The notes under the pieces were generated by a model. That model worked only from the letters and a program-made list of their open reading frames with translations. It was not told the origin of the DNA and ran no database searches. The position numbers and the translations under genes were made by a program. 64,000 nucleotides of DNA from AC-32 sp963754265 (GTDB lineage Bacteria; Actinomycetota; Thermoleophilia; Gaiellales; Gaiellaceae), in assembly GCA_963754265.1 (NCBI GenBank), contig CAVWFB010000004.1, positions 143,741 through 207,740 of the forward strand, in the 5' to 3' direction. The number at the start of each line of letters is the position of its first letter. The stretch's first letter is position 1. Positions 16,419-24,985 of the stretch are shown here, in pieces.

Positions 16419-17858
16419 GTGGCTGACGGTCGCTCTCCATCCCTCGTCCGAGTGAATCGGCGTCCCGGCCGCGTCAAGAGGGCGCCTCTCGAGGACGATG
16501 TCTTCCCCACGGTGTCCACTGCGGCCGACACTCCCCGCTCCGCCCTCTTCGACCCGGACGAGCAGCGCGTCATCGAGGAGCGCCGCGCCAGGCGCCTTCA
16601 ACGCCTCGCGCGGAGGGAGCTCCTGTCCTTCGTCGTCTTCGCCGGAGGCTTCGTCGCGGTCGCCCTGCTGATGGCGGTGCTCATCCCGTCCCAGCGGAGC
16701 CCCGGCGTCTTCGCGGTGCTCATCCTGGTCGGTGCGTACGCAGCCGCGTTCCGGCTCGACTTCGAGGTCGGGACCGGCTCCGCAGTGCCGACGCAGCTGA
16801 TTCTCGTGCCGATGCTGTTCGTGCTCCCGGTGGGGCTCGTTCCACTCGCCGTCGCGGCCGGGATCGTGGTCGGCAGCCTCGACGAGTACGCGCGGGGCTC
16901 GCTCCGGCTTGGGCGCGTCGCCCTGCGGGTCGTCACCGCCTGGCATGCGGTGGGACCGGCGCTCGTGCTCGGGCTCGCGGGCGAGCGGTCCCCGAGCCTG
17001 TCCGACTGGCCGTTGTACGTCGCGGCGCTGCTCGCCCAGTTCGTCCTCGACGCCGCGTGCTCCATGGGCAGGGAGTGGCTCGCGCTCGGTGTCCGTCCCA
17101 GCGTCCAGCTCCGCGCGATGGGCTGGGTCTACGCGATCGACGCCGGGCTCGCGCCGATCGGGCTCGCGGTTGCCTTCGCGAGCCAGTCCTCGCCCTACGG
17201 CGTCGTGCTGGCGCTCCCGCTCGTCGGGCTGCTCTCCGTGTTTGCACGCGAGCGGCGTGTGCGGATCGACCACGAGCTGGAGCTCCGAGACGCCTATCGC
17301 GGCACCGCCTTCCTGCTCGGAGACGTCGTCGAGGCCGACGACGCGTACACGGGCATTCACAGCCGCGCCGTCGTCGACCTGACCCTCGGCGTGGCCGACG
17401 AGCTCGGGCTCGGCTCGCGTGAGCGGCGCGACGCCGAGTTCGCGGCGCTGCTCCACGACGTCGGGAAGGTTCGGATTCCCAACACGATCATCACCAAGCC
17501 CGGGCCGCTGACACCCGAGGAACGGACGATCATCGAGCGCCACACGATCGAGGGCGAGCGGCTGCTGCTCCGCGTCGGGGGACTCCTCGGCGAGATCGGG
17601 CACATCGTCCGCTCGTGCCACGAGCGCTACGACGGGAAGGGCTACCCCGACGGGCTCGCAGGCGAGCAGATCCCGCTCCTCGCACGGATCGTCGCCTGCT
17701 GCGACGCGTTCAACGCGATGACGAGCGACCGCTCGTACCGTGCGGCTCTATCCGAGGCCGAGGCGGTCGAGGAGGTCCGTCGCGGGCGCGGAACGCAGTT
17801 CGACCCGCTCGTCGTCGACGCGCTGATCGAGACAGTCGCCTCTAGGCCGCGCTCTTGA
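16419..17858 (+). CDS. Membrane HD-GYP domain protein, likely cyclic-di-GMP phosphodiesterase
   Basis: A 479-residue protein with five to seven transmembrane segments at about 65-275, followed by a cytoplasmic HD-GYP domain. The domain signatures are present: HSRAVVDLTLGVADEL, LLHDVGKVRIPN (the HD pair), RHTIEGERLL, HERYDGKGYPDGLAG (the GYP loop) and RIVACCDAFNAMTSDR. These residues bind the di-iron centre of enzymes that hydrolyse c-di-GMP. The membrane part is not a named sensor that I recognise. The start at GTG 16419 is uncertain. It overlaps the convergent TMEM175 gene by 17 bases. Confidence 0.88.
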   Translation: MADGRSPSLVRVNRRPGRVKRAPLEDDVFPTVSTAADTPRSALFDPDEQRVIEERRARRLQRLARRELLSFVVFAGGFVAVALLMAVLIPSQRSPGVFAVLILVGAYAAAFRLDFEVGTGSAVPTQLILVPMLFVLPVGLVPLAVAAGIVVGSLDEYARGSLRLGRVALRVVTAWHAVGPALVLGLAGERSPSLSDWPLYVAALLAQFVLDAACSMGREWLALGVRPSVQLRAMGWVYAIDAGLAPIGLAVAFASQSSPYGVVLALPLVGLLSVFARERRVRIDHELELRDAYRGTAFLLGDVVEADDAYTGIHSRAVVDLTLGVADELGLGSRERRDAEFAALLHDVGKVRIPNTIITKPGPLTPEERTIIERHTIEGERLLLRVGGLLGEIGHIVRSCHERYDGKGYPDGLAGEQIPLLARIVACCDAFNAMTSDRSYRAALSEAEAVEEVRRGRGTQFDPLVVDALIETVASRPRS

Positions 17859-18450
17859 CGCTGCCGAAGATCGCGCTCTCGATCACGTAGAAGAGCGCGA
17901 TCGCCATGAACAGCACCACGCTCGTCGTCGGGCTCGCGAACGCGATCAGCGTCGCCGCGAGGTAGATGAACGGCCCGGGCAGATAGCTACGGCTGATCCC
18001 GGTCACGATCGCGGGATCGGCGTCGGGGCGAAGGAGCCTCTTCCCACGAGAGGCGTAGAACCAGGTGATGCTGAACATGATCGCCGTCGCAACCATCGTG
18101 AAGCCGTAGGCGAGTGCTGCGTCTTGTGCGCCCTCGCCCCGGATGTGCTCGGCGACGAGCCTGGTCGGGAAGGGCACGAACGCGATGCACAGGAGCAGGC
18201 CGACAGTCGCGACCAGGAAGCGCCGGTCGGTCCGGTCGATCTGCGACATGACCGTGTGGTGGTTGATCCACATGATCCCGATCGTGACGAAGCTGACCGC
18301 GTAGGCCAGGTACGAAGGCCAGATGTGCAGGAGCTCCGTGCCGAGGTCGTGGACGTCCTCGGAGATCTGAGAGTCGACGTTGAGGATCAACAGGGTCGCC
18401 GCGATTGCGAAGACGCCGTCGGCGAAGGTCTCGATCCGGGAGGTGTTCAA
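17842..18450 (-). CDS. TMEM175-family potassium channel-like membrane protein
   Basis: A 202-residue protein with about six transmembrane helices and the family's N-terminal signature RIETFADGVFAIAATLLILNV (the known pattern is RxxxFSDGVFAIAxTLL, with Ser here replaced by Ala). Bacterial members conduct K+ as tetramers. The start is TTG 18450, which overlaps the lipB stop as TTGA, so translation is probably coupled to lipB. It is the last gene of the E1alpha-E1beta-E2-lipB run. The link between a cation channel and 2-oxo acid dehydrogenase genes is unexplained. Confidence 0.85.
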   Translation of the reverse strand: MNTSRIETFADGVFAIAATLLILNVDSQISEDVHDLGTELLHIWPSYLAYAVSFVTIGIMWINHHTVMSQIDRTDRRFLVATVGLLLCIAFVPFPTRLVAEHIRGEGAQDAALAYGFTMVATAIMFSITWFYASRGKRLLRPDADPAIVTGISRSYLPGPFIYLAATLIAFASPTTSVVLFMAIALFYVIESAIFGSVKSAA

Positions 18451-19133
18451 CGAGCGGCGAGTTGAGCGTTCCGGTGCTCGGCCGGGAGCTCCTCGAACGC
18501 GAGCCCGAAGACCTGCGCAAGCGCGTCGATCGCGTGAGGTTGAACCTCGTCGACGGTCACCGGCCGCCCGAGCTCACGGGCGATCGTCGTGAACGACGCG
18601 TCCTCGAGCCCGCAGGCGGTGATCCAGTCGGTGAACGGCGCAGGGTCGAGGTCGACGTTGAGCGCGTACCCGTGCGTCGTCACCCATTTGGAGATGTGGA
18701 TGCCGATCGAGGCGATCTTGCGCGGGGGGCCTTCGACCCAGATCCCGGTCAGGCCGTCGATCCGGGTCGCCTCCACCCCGAGCGGTGCCAGCGTGCGGAT
18801 CAGCGCCTCCTCGAGGTCGCGGCAGTAGCGCTTCACGTCCTGCCCGTGCCGCCGGAGGTCGAGAATCGGGTAGCAGACGAGCTGGCCCGGCCCGTGGTAG
18901 GTGGACTTGCCGCCGCGGTCGGTCTCGACGATCTCCACCTCGGCGCCGTCCGGAACGTGGAGCTCGCCCTCGTCGGTGCGCCGGCCCAGCGTGATCACCG
19001 GGGGGTGCTCGAGCAGGAACACGGTGTCCGGGATCGCTCCTTGCGAGACCGCCGCCGCGAGCGACCGCTGCAGCTCCCACGCCTCCCCGTACGGGACGAG
19101 GCCCGGCTGGAGGAGGTAGGCGCGCGCGCTCAG
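18447..19133 (-). CDS. lipB: Octanoyl-[acyl carrier protein]:protein N-octanoyltransferase, apparent CTG start
   Basis: Transfers octanoate from ACP to lipoyl domains, the step before LipA. The 228-residue product has the family signatures GGKSTYHGPGQLVCYPI, RKIASIGIHISKWVTTHG (catalytic Lys) and the catalytic Cys in ITACGLEDAS. The conserved N-terminal LLQPGLVPYGEAWELQ needs a start upstream of about 19110, yet the frame holds no ATG, GTG or TTG there. CTG 19133 overlaps the E2 stop as CTGA and is the simplest start. The gene lies directly after the E2 gene whose product it modifies. Confidence 0.92.
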   Translation of the reverse strand: MSARAYLLQPGLVPYGEAWELQRSLAAAVSQGAIPDTVFLLEHPPVITLGRRTDEGELHVPDGAEVEIVETDRGGKSTYHGPGQLVCYPILDLRRHGQDVKRYCRDLEEALIRTLAPLGVEATRIDGLTGIWVEGPPRKIASIGIHISKWVTTHGYALNVDLDPAPFTDWITACGLEDASFTTIARELGRPVTVDEVQPHAIDALAQVFGLAFEELPAEHRNAQLAAR

Positions 19134-20671
19134 TAGTTCGACTCGTCCCAGCTCTCGAGCCGCTCGCGCAGGTCGCGCAGGAAGCGGCCGGCGAGCGCGC
19201 CGTCCACGAGCCGGTGGTCGTACGTGAGCGTGAGGTTCATGATCGGCCGGATCGCGATCGCGTCGTCGCCGTGCCCGTCCTCGACGACCCAGGGGCGCTT
19301 GACGACGGCGTAGGTGCCGAGGATGGCCGCCTGCGGCTGGCTGATCACCGGCGTGCCGTGGAAGGTGCCGTAGCCGCCGGGGTTGGTGATGGTGAACGTG
19401 CCTCCCTGGACGTCGTCGGGAAGCAGCTTCTTGTCGCGCGCGCGGGCGGCGATCTCCGAGATGCCGCGGGCCATGCCGAGCAGGTTGAGGCCTTCCGCGT
19501 TGCGAAGGACCGGGACGATCAGGCCCTTGCCGTCGGCCAGCTCGACAGCGAAGCCCAGGTTGACGTAGGTGCGCGTGACGATCTGGTCGCCGCGCAGCTC
19601 GCCGTTGATCCACGGGTACTCGCGGAGCGTCTCCACGACCGCGCGGGCCACGAAGGCCAGGTAGGTCGGGTTGACGCCGTAGCTCTGCTGGTACTCGCTC
19701 TTCAGCTTCTTCCGGATCGCGACCACGTTCGACATGTCCACCTCGATCGCGCTCGTGACGTGCGCGGAGGTGTCGAGCGAGCGGCGCATGTGCTCCGCGA
19801 TCCCTCGACGCATCGCGTTCATCGGCTCGAAGCTCTCTCCGACCTGCGGTTGGCCGGCCTCTGCGACCGGAGCGGGTTGCGGCGCCCGGGCAGGAGGCGG
19901 CGGGGGTGCTGCGGCAGGCGCCGGAGGAGGAGCGGGCGGGGCCGGAGGAGCCGGGGGCTCCGGTGCAGGTTCGGCCGCAGGAGCCGGCGTCTCGGCAGGA
20001 GCGGGAGCCTCGGCTTCAGCGGGTGCCGCCGGTGCGACGGCCTGGCCGCCGCCCTCGACGAAGGCCAGGATGTCCTTCTTGGTCACGCGGCCGCCGCGGC
20101 CGGTCCCCTGCACCTGGTTCACGTCGACGCCGTGCTCGGATGCGATCCGTGCGACGACGGGGGAGACGAAGGTCTTCTCGCCCGCGCCGTCCGTCTCGAC
20201 CGGCGCGCGGGCGGGCGCCTGAGCGGGCGCCGGAGCTGCAGGCTCGAGCTCTGCGACCGTCTCGGCGCTCGGGGTCTCACCCTCGGAGCTCGACGGCGCC
20301 TCGGCCTCGGCCGCGGCCTGCGCCGTGGCGGGCTCGGGAGGCGCTTCTTGCGCAGGCGGCTCCTCGGCGGGGGCCTCCTCGGCGGGTGGAGCCTCTGCCG
20401 GCGGCGCCTCTACCTCCGCGCCTTCGGGCGCGATCACCGCGAGCTTCGTCCCGACCTCGACCGTCTCGCCCTCCTGGACGAGGATCTGCTGCAGGACGCC
20501 TTCGCCGGGGCTCGGAACCTCCGTGTCGACCTTGTCGGTCGAGATCTCGAGCAGCGACTCGTCCGCGGCGACCGGCTCGCCCTCCTGTTTGAGCCACTTG
20601 GTGATCGTCCCCTCCGACACGGAGACACCCATCTGGGGCATGACGACGTCGATGGCGGACGTGGTGGCCAT
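19130..20671 (-). CDS. Dihydrolipoamide acyltransferase (E2) of a 2-oxo acid dehydrogenase complex
   Basis: A 513-residue E2 core. It begins with one lipoyl domain (about 5-80, lysine in EISTDKVDTEVPSP), then an Ala/Pro/Glu linker. Next comes the E3/E1-binding domain (about 165-205, VSPVVARIASEHGVD and GTGRGGRVTKKDI), a second Ala/Pro linker, and the catalytic domain with TYDHRLVDGALAG (HxxxD motif) near the C-terminus. ATG 20671 gives the standard N-terminus. It lies 5 bases after E1beta. No E3 (lipoamide dehydrogenase) is in the window. The acyl specificity (pyruvate, branched-chain or 2-oxoglutarate) cannot be fixed from sequence. Confidence 0.93.
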   Translation of the reverse strand: MATTSAIDVVMPQMGVSVSEGTITKWLKQEGEPVAADESLLEISTDKVDTEVPSPGEGVLQQILVQEGETVEVGTKLAVIAPEGAEVEAPPAEAPPAEEAPAEEPPAQEAPPEPATAQAAAEAEAPSSSEGETPSAETVAELEPAAPAPAQAPARAPVETDGAGEKTFVSPVVARIASEHGVDVNQVQGTGRGGRVTKKDILAFVEGGGQAVAPAAPAEAEAPAPAETPAPAAEPAPEPPAPPAPPAPPPAPAAAPPPPPARAPQPAPVAEAGQPQVGESFEPMNAMRRGIAEHMRRSLDTSAHVTSAIEVDMSNVVAIRKKLKSEYQQSYGVNPTYLAFVARAVVETLREYPWINGELRGDQIVTRTYVNLGFAVELADGKGLIVPVLRNAEGLNLLGMARGISEIAARARDKKLLPDDVQGGTFTITNPGGYGTFHGTPVISQPQAAILGTYAVVKRPWVVEDGHGDDAIAIRPIMNLTLTYDHRLVDGALAGRFLRDLRERLESWDESNY

Positions 20672-20676
20672 GGCTT

Positions 20677-21651
20677 CTAGTACTCCGCGAGCTCCCGAAT
20701 CCCCGCCACGACGTCTTCGACCTGCGGGATGAACGCCTTCTCGAGCGGCGGCGAGAACGGAACCGGCGTGTCCGGCGCGGTGATCCGGCTCAGCGGGGCG
20801 TCCAGGTCCTCGAACGCCTCCTCGGCGATCGTCGCAGCGATCTCGCCGCCGAAGCCTCCGGTGTGCGTGTCCTCGTGGAGCACGATCACCTTCGAGGTCT
20901 TGGCGACGCTTTCGAGCACTGCCTGCTTGTCCCAGGGGATCAGCGTGCGCAGGTCGATGATCTCGACCGAGACGCCGTCGGACTCCAGTTGCTGCGCCGC
21001 CTCGGCGGCCGTATGCACCATCGCGCCCCAGGTGATCACCGAGACATCGTCGCCCTCGCGGTGGACGCGGGCCTTGCCGAACGGCGTCGTGTAGCGCTCG
21101 TCCGGCACCTCGGCCTTGAGCCGCCGGTAGAGGTGCTTGTGCTCGAAGTAGAGCACCGGGTTGGGGTCCTCGATCGCGGTCACGAGCAGGCCTTTCGCGT
21201 CTTCCGGCGTCGCGGGGCAGACGATCTTCAGGCCCGGGATGTGCGCAAAGGAGCTCTCGGGATTCTGCGAATGGAACGGCCCGCCGGAGAAGCCGCCGCC
21301 GGACGGGAGACGGACGACGATCGGCACCGGCGTGCCCGCGCGGTAGCGCTGCTTGGCGGCCACCGTGACGAGGTGGTCCCAGGCGCACGAGATGAAATCT
21401 GCGAACTGCATCTCGGCCACGGGGCGCATCCCCATGATCGCGGCACCCGTGCAGCCGCCCACGATCGCCGTTTCCGAGAGCGGTGCGTCCAGGACGCGCC
21501 AGGGGCCGAACTCCTCCTGAAAGCCCAGCGTCACCTTGAAGGCGCCGCCGTACACGCCAACGTCCTCGCCGATCACGAAGACGCGCTTGTCCCGGCGCAT
21601 CTCCTGGCGGAGGCCGTCGCTGATCGCCTGCAGGTACGTCTTCTCGGGCAT
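20677..21651 (-). CDS. 2-oxo acid dehydrogenase E1 component, beta subunit
   Basis: A 324-residue thiamine-diphosphate-dependent E1beta of the pyruvate/branched-chain type. Signatures: VFVIGEDVGVYGGAFKVT, VLDAPLSETAIVGGCTGAA, VAEMQFADFISCAWDH and IDLRTLIPWD, and LHEDTHTGGFGGEIAA near the C-terminus. ATG 21651 shares its A with the last base of the E1alpha stop (TAATG), so the pair is translationally coupled. Together with E1alpha it decarboxylates the 2-oxo acid and acylates the lipoyl group of the E2 encoded next. Confidence 0.93.
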   Translation of the reverse strand: MPEKTYLQAISDGLRQEMRRDKRVFVIGEDVGVYGGAFKVTLGFQEEFGPWRVLDAPLSETAIVGGCTGAAIMGMRPVAEMQFADFISCAWDHLVTVAAKQRYRAGTPVPIVVRLPSGGGFSGGPFHSQNPESSFAHIPGLKIVCPATPEDAKGLLVTAIEDPNPVLYFEHKHLYRRLKAEVPDERYTTPFGKARVHREGDDVSVITWGAMVHTAAEAAQQLESDGVSVEIIDLRTLIPWDKQAVLESVAKTSKVIVLHEDTHTGGFGGEIAATIAEEAFEDLDAPLSRITAPDTPVPFSPPLEKAFIPQVEDVVAGIRELAEY

Positions 21652-22697
21652 TACTTGTGGTGGGGGGTGTCGAGGTCCTCTGGTGTCGCGAACACCCCGT
21701 CGGTGAGCGTCGACGGATCCGGCAGCGGCGATTCCTCCGCCCGCTGTAGCGCCTCGTTCAGGAGCCTCTTCACGCCCGACGAGATCTCGTCCTCCTGCTC
21801 GTCGGTGAGCTCGGCGTTGTCGCGCAGCCAGCTGCGGAAGCGCTCGATCGGGTCGTTCGACGCCCAGCGCTCGAACATGTCCTTCGGGACGTAGAACGCG
21901 TCGTCGTGGACGGCGTGGCCCTCCATGCGCAGGGTCAGGCACTCGACCAGGGTCGGGCCACCGCCCTCGCGTGCCTTCTCGACGGCCCGCTTGGCCTCGC
22001 GGTAGACGGCGAGCACGTCGCTGCCGTCGACGACGACGCCTTCGAAGCCGTAGGCGTCGGCGCGGTCGGCCACGTGCTCGGTCGGGTACTCGAGATAGGT
22101 AGGCGTCGAGTAGGCCCACTGGTTGTTGTCGCAGATGAAGACGACCGGCAGCTTGCGCACCCCCGCGAGGTTCATCGCCTCGTGGGTGTCGCCGCGCGCG
22201 GAGGCGCCTTCGCCGAACCACCCGACCGCGACCCGCTTCTCCTCCCGGATGCGGAAGGCGAGCGCGCAGCCGACGGCGACCGGGAGCATCGCCGGTAGGT
22301 GGCTGACCATCGCGAGCAGTCCGAGCCGCGAGTCGGCCATGTGCACGTTCCCGTCTCTGCCCTGGGTCGGGCCGTCGGCGCGGCCCATGTACTGCGCGAA
22401 GATCCGCCAGGGCTCGACCCCGCGCGTGACGTGGACGCCCATGTCGCGGTGCAGCGGGGTGCCTACGTCCTCGGAGCCCATCGCGGTCGCGACGCCCACG
22501 GCCGCAGCTTCGTTGCCGCGGCCCGTGTAGAAGGAGCCGGGGATCTTGCCCTGCTTGTAGAGGATGTGGCCGCGTTCCTCGATCCCGCGCGTGATCAGCA
22601 TGGTGCGGTAGATCGCGAGCAGGTCCTCTCGGTCGAGCCCCGCCTCCTTGACCTCCTGCAGCGAGCCGACCGGCTCGGCTTCCCGGGCGATTGCCAT
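21651..22697 (-). CDS. 2-oxo acid dehydrogenase E1 component, alpha subunit
   Basis: A 348-residue E1alpha. The thiamine-diphosphate motif appears as GWFGEGASARGDTHEAMNLAGVRKLPVVFICDNNQWA (about 167-202 in outline), with GEG in place of the more common GDG. The phosphorylation-loop region is outlined by YSTPTYLEYP and GHAVHDDAFYVP. Resembles branched-chain or acetoin dehydrogenase E1alpha more than the single-chain AceE type. First gene of the operon. Only 41 bases separate its start from the divergent zinc-ribbon gene, so promoters must be compact or overlapping. Confidence 0.92.
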   Translation of the reverse strand: MAIAREAEPVGSLQEVKEAGLDREDLLAIYRTMLITRGIEERGHILYKQGKIPGSFYTGRGNEAAAVGVATAMGSEDVGTPLHRDMGVHVTRGVEPWRIFAQYMGRADGPTQGRDGNVHMADSRLGLLAMVSHLPAMLPVAVGCALAFRIREEKRVAVGWFGEGASARGDTHEAMNLAGVRKLPVVFICDNNQWAYSTPTYLEYPTEHVADRADAYGFEGVVVDGSDVLAVYREAKRAVEKAREGGGPTLVECLTLRMEGHAVHDDAFYVPKDMFERWASNDPIERFRSWLRDNAELTDEQEDEISSGVKRLLNEALQRAEESPLPDPSTLTDGVFATPEDLDTPHHK

Positions 22698-22738
22698 CGC
22701 GCGGAACTCTAGCGATCGGTCTGGCTACAGTCCCCCGC

Positions 22739-23017
22739 GTGGGCAAGGCGGCTGACTGGCTCCGCGAGGAGCGGCGCAGGACGCTGGGCGACTGGGTCGC
22801 CTTCTGCCTCGCCTGCGGGTTCGTGCAGCGCTACTTCGAGGAGTTCGTCGACGAGTTGCCTGCGGACTGCCCGCAATGCGGAGGCGAGCTCCGTTCGCAG
22901 TGCCCGAGCTGCGGGGCGCGCTTCAGCTCCGCCTTTGCCGTGGAGTGCGAGGCCTGCGGCGCGGAGCTTCGCCCCGCTGAGCAATTCGGCGTCAAGATCA
23001 GACGGCCTACGGCCTAA
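22739..23017 (+). CDS. Small double zinc-ribbon protein
   Basis: A 92-residue protein that starts at GTG 22739. It carries four CxxC pairs (CLAC at about 22, CPQC near 44, CPSC near 54 and CEAC near 70), enough for two zinc ribbons. No catalytic domain is attached, and a role in nucleic-acid or protein binding can only be guessed. Its last five codons (RRPTA and stop) lie within the left arm of the 66-base inverted repeat at 23002. The same repeat supplies the end of the ASCH gene at 24084, so one of the two C-termini was probably altered by the repeat. Confidence 0.7.
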   Translation: MGKAADWLREERRRTLGDWVAFCLACGFVQRYFEEFVDELPADCPQCGGELRSQCPSCGARFSSAFAVECEACGAELRPAEQFGVKIRRPTA

Positions 23018-23067
23018 CCCGCGCACAGCTAGCGCTCCTAGGATCACACGCTCCGCTGCACGCTGGG
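23002..23067 (+). repeat. 66-base inverted repeat, left arm
   Basis: Matches the reverse complement of 24034-24099 at 65 of 66 positions (the mismatch is at 23055). It begins inside the zinc-ribbon 3' end (ACGGCCTACGGCCTAA) and ends at GCACGCTGGG. It contains AGCGCT and CCTAGG palindromes. With its partner it encloses a 966-base segment that holds only the broken ornithine cyclodeaminase-like gene. Confidence 0.9.
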
Positions 23068-23088
23068 TGGTCGCTGACTGCGTGCTCG

Positions 23089-23989
23089 TCAACTTCTTGT
23101 CTTGGCGCGCTCGAGCACAATGGCCGCGGCGGCCGCGTCCTCGACCGCGTGGCCCATCGACTTGTAGACCGTGATCTCCTCGGCCGACGTACGACCTGGG
23201 TGCGAGCCCGAGAGCACCTCGCCTAGCTCGACCGCGACGCTTGGATCAAGGCCCTGGAGCTCGTGCGAGCCCGCAGGCGGAGGCTGGAAGGCCACGCGCG
23301 ACTCGATCACGAGCAACCCCGCCGTGACCGTCTCGCGATCGAGCTCCGGCCCGTCCATCGAGCTGCCGACCGACGTGACGTGCGTGCCCGGATCGAGCCA
23401 GTCGCGCCGTAGGACGGGCTCGGCCGCGCTCGTGCAGGCGCAGACGACGTCGGCACCGGCCACGGCCTCCTCGAAGGTGTCGACCGCGGTCGCGCCGGTC
23501 TCCTCGGCAAACGCGTGGGCGTGCTCGGGGTTCCGGCTCGCTATTCGCACCTCCTGGAAGTCGCGTACGCGGCCCGACGGCATCGAGGTGCGAGCGGCCC
23601 TGGACGCCGGCGCCGAGAATCGTGAGCACCCGCGCGTCGTCGCGCGCGAGCGCGCGCGTGGCCACCGCCGAGCCGCCCCCGGTGCGCACCGCGGTGATGT
23701 GCGTGCCGTCCATCACGGCGGTCGGCGTCCCGGTCTCTGCGTCGAAGACGGCGATCAGGGCCTGGTGCGACGGCTCGTGATCCGGAAAGAGCGTGACCAG
23801 CTTCGCGGCGAGCACGCCGTCCACGTAGCCCGGCATGGCTCCGAGGAGCCCGTGCTCCGAGAAGGCGGCGATCCGTGGTGGCACCGAGGCGCGGCCCGCG
23901 CTCAGCTCGACGAACGCACGCTCGAGCGCATCGAGCAGCTGGTCGACGTCGAGGAGCCGGGCTACCTCATCTTGGCTCAAGACAAGCAT
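23089..23989 (-). pseudogene. Ornithine cyclodeaminase/mu-crystallin-family gene with one frameshift
   Basis: Two frames together give a complete family member of about 300 residues. The first half (MLVLSQDEVARLLDVDQLLD, KLVTLFPDHEP, TAVRTGGGSAVATRALARDD and the nucleotide loop ILGAGVQGRSHLDA) is in one frame; the second half (VRDFQEVRIASRNPEHAHAF, ADVVCACTSAAEPVLRRDWL, TVYKSMGHAVEDAAAA) is in another. The break is at about 23.58 kb in a GGG run; removing one G restores DAVGRVRDF. Family members are NAD(P)-dependent ornithine cyclodeaminases, alanine dehydrogenases or ketimine reductases. An intact, only distantly similar relative lies at 40345-41274. The whole gene is enclosed by the 66-base inverted repeat. 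Confidence 0.8.
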
Positions 23990-24033
23990 CGCAGTGATCT
24001 TTGCACCGAACGCTGCAGACGGCGGGGTCGATT

Positions 24034-24099
24034 CCCAGCGTGCAGTGGAGCGTGTGATCCTAGGAGCGCTAGCTGTGCGCGGGTTAGGCCGTAGGCCGT
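24034..24099 (-). repeat. 66-base inverted repeat, right arm
   Basis: Reverse-complement partner of 23002-23067, with one mismatch. It covers the last five codons of the ASCH gene (IRPTA and stop) and lies 45 bases upstream of the ornithine cyclodeaminase-like start. No direct target duplication is obvious outside the arms, and no transposase or recombinase gene is enclosed. Confidence 0.9.
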
Positions 24100-24458
24100 A
24101 TCTCTGAGAAGCGGATCACGGTCACTACAGCGTCGTCGGCCACTTCGCGGTTGTAGAGCTGCCCGAGGAAGCCGGCCATCTCCTCGACCCGGCGGATCTC
24201 GGGGTTGTCGTGCTCGATCTCACGCGGCGAGAGCTCGGAGAGGATCTTGACCTCGACCTTGTCGATCACCGCGTCGAAGATCCGCTGCCGCGGGCTGAAG
24301 CGCGTTCCTGCGAGCACCTGGACGATCATCCCCTTGCGGTACTTCCGGGATTTGTCCCCGAGCCGGATGGTTGCGGTCTTGCGTCCGCTGCGGAGCTGGT
24401 CCGCGACCATGGGCGAGTAGAAGTTCAAGGCATACACGGCGTCGTCGTCTCCTGCCAC
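24084..24458 (-). CDS. ASCH-domain protein
   Basis: A 124-residue protein that starts at GTG 24458. It has the beta-barrel pattern of ASCH domains: YALNFYSPMVADQLRSGRKTATIRLGD (the GRKTxTxR substrate loop) followed by YRKGMIVQVLAGTRFSPRQRIFDAVIDKVEV. ASCH proteins bind RNA or act on modified nucleosides (the YqfB amidohydrolase is one); here only the fold is supported. The last codons are supplied by the inverted repeat. It lies 13 bases after the NUDIX gene in the same direction, so a joint role in nucleotide salvage is possible. Confidence 0.8.
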   Translation of the reverse strand: MAGDDDAVYALNFYSPMVADQLRSGRKTATIRLGDKSRKYRKGMIVQVLAGTRFSPRQRIFDAVIDKVEVKILSELSPREIEHDNPEIRRVEEMAGFLGQLYNREVADDAVVTVIRFSEIRPTA

Positions 24459-24471
24459 GGGGCGGGCGGAA

Positions 24472-24912
24472 TCATAGTGCGCCGTCGTGCAAAGAAGCGA
24501 GCGCCCGCGCTGCCATGTCGCGTTCGCCGCCGTACGCGAGGAGCTTCGGGCCCTCTTCCACGGGCAGCCAGCGCACCTCGGCCACCTCGTGCGCGGTCTC
24601 CGGCGGCAGCTCGCCGAGACGGCCCCGGGAGTAGCGCAGGAGGTAGAAGCTCACGACCTTGAAGATCCGTTCCCCGCTCCACGTGTAGACGTAGCGCACG
24701 TCGCCGAGCTTCTCCACCAGCCGTCCCTCGGCCCCCGTCTCCTCGGCGACCTCGCGCAGCGCCGTCTCCTCCGGCTTCTCGCCGCGTCCGATCAGCCCTT
24801 TCGGCAGCGCCCAGACGCCCGGCTTCTTGCCCGCGGGCCTGATGGCCGCGAAGACCCAGCGGCCTCGAAGCCGTCGCACCAGCACGCCACCCGCGGAGAA
24901 CTCCCGTTTCAT
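24472..24912 (-). CDS. NUDIX hydrolase
   Basis: A 146-residue hydrolase of nucleoside-diphosphate-linked substrates. The NUDIX box is complete, spanning about residues 39-61: it opens with GLIGRGEKPEETALREV and closes with AEETGAEG, and its glutamates bind Mg2+. The N-terminal SAGGVLVRR and WALPKG sequences are typical of the MutT/Ap4A-type subgroup. The substrate cannot be assigned. Located just upstream of the ASCH gene and divergent from groES across a 139-base gap that holds the CIRCE operator. Confidence 0.9.
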   Translation of the reverse strand: MKREFSAGGVLVRRLRGRWVFAAIRPAGKKPGVWALPKGLIGRGEKPEETALREVAEETGAEGRLVEKLGDVRYVYTWSGERIFKVVSFYLLRYSRGRLGELPPETAHEVAEVRWLPVEEGPKLLAYGGERDMAARALASLHDGAL

Positions 24913-24985
24913 CCCATGTTTGTAACAGACCGCGTCCGAATGGCGCTGGTCCTTTGCGCGTCCCTGCTTCGGGGCGGTAAACTAC

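Noticed and set aside
23002..24099. Integron attC site or IS element interpretation of the inverted repeat
   Set aside because: GCCTAAC and GTTAGGC look like attC core motifs, but the arms lack the internal folding of attC and sit 966 bases apart, and no transposase or integrase lies between them.
24953..24983. Sigma70-type promoter TTTGCG/TAAACT before groES
   Set aside because: The spacing (19 bases) and the weak boxes are not distinctive enough in this GC-rich sequence; only the CIRCE element is reported.
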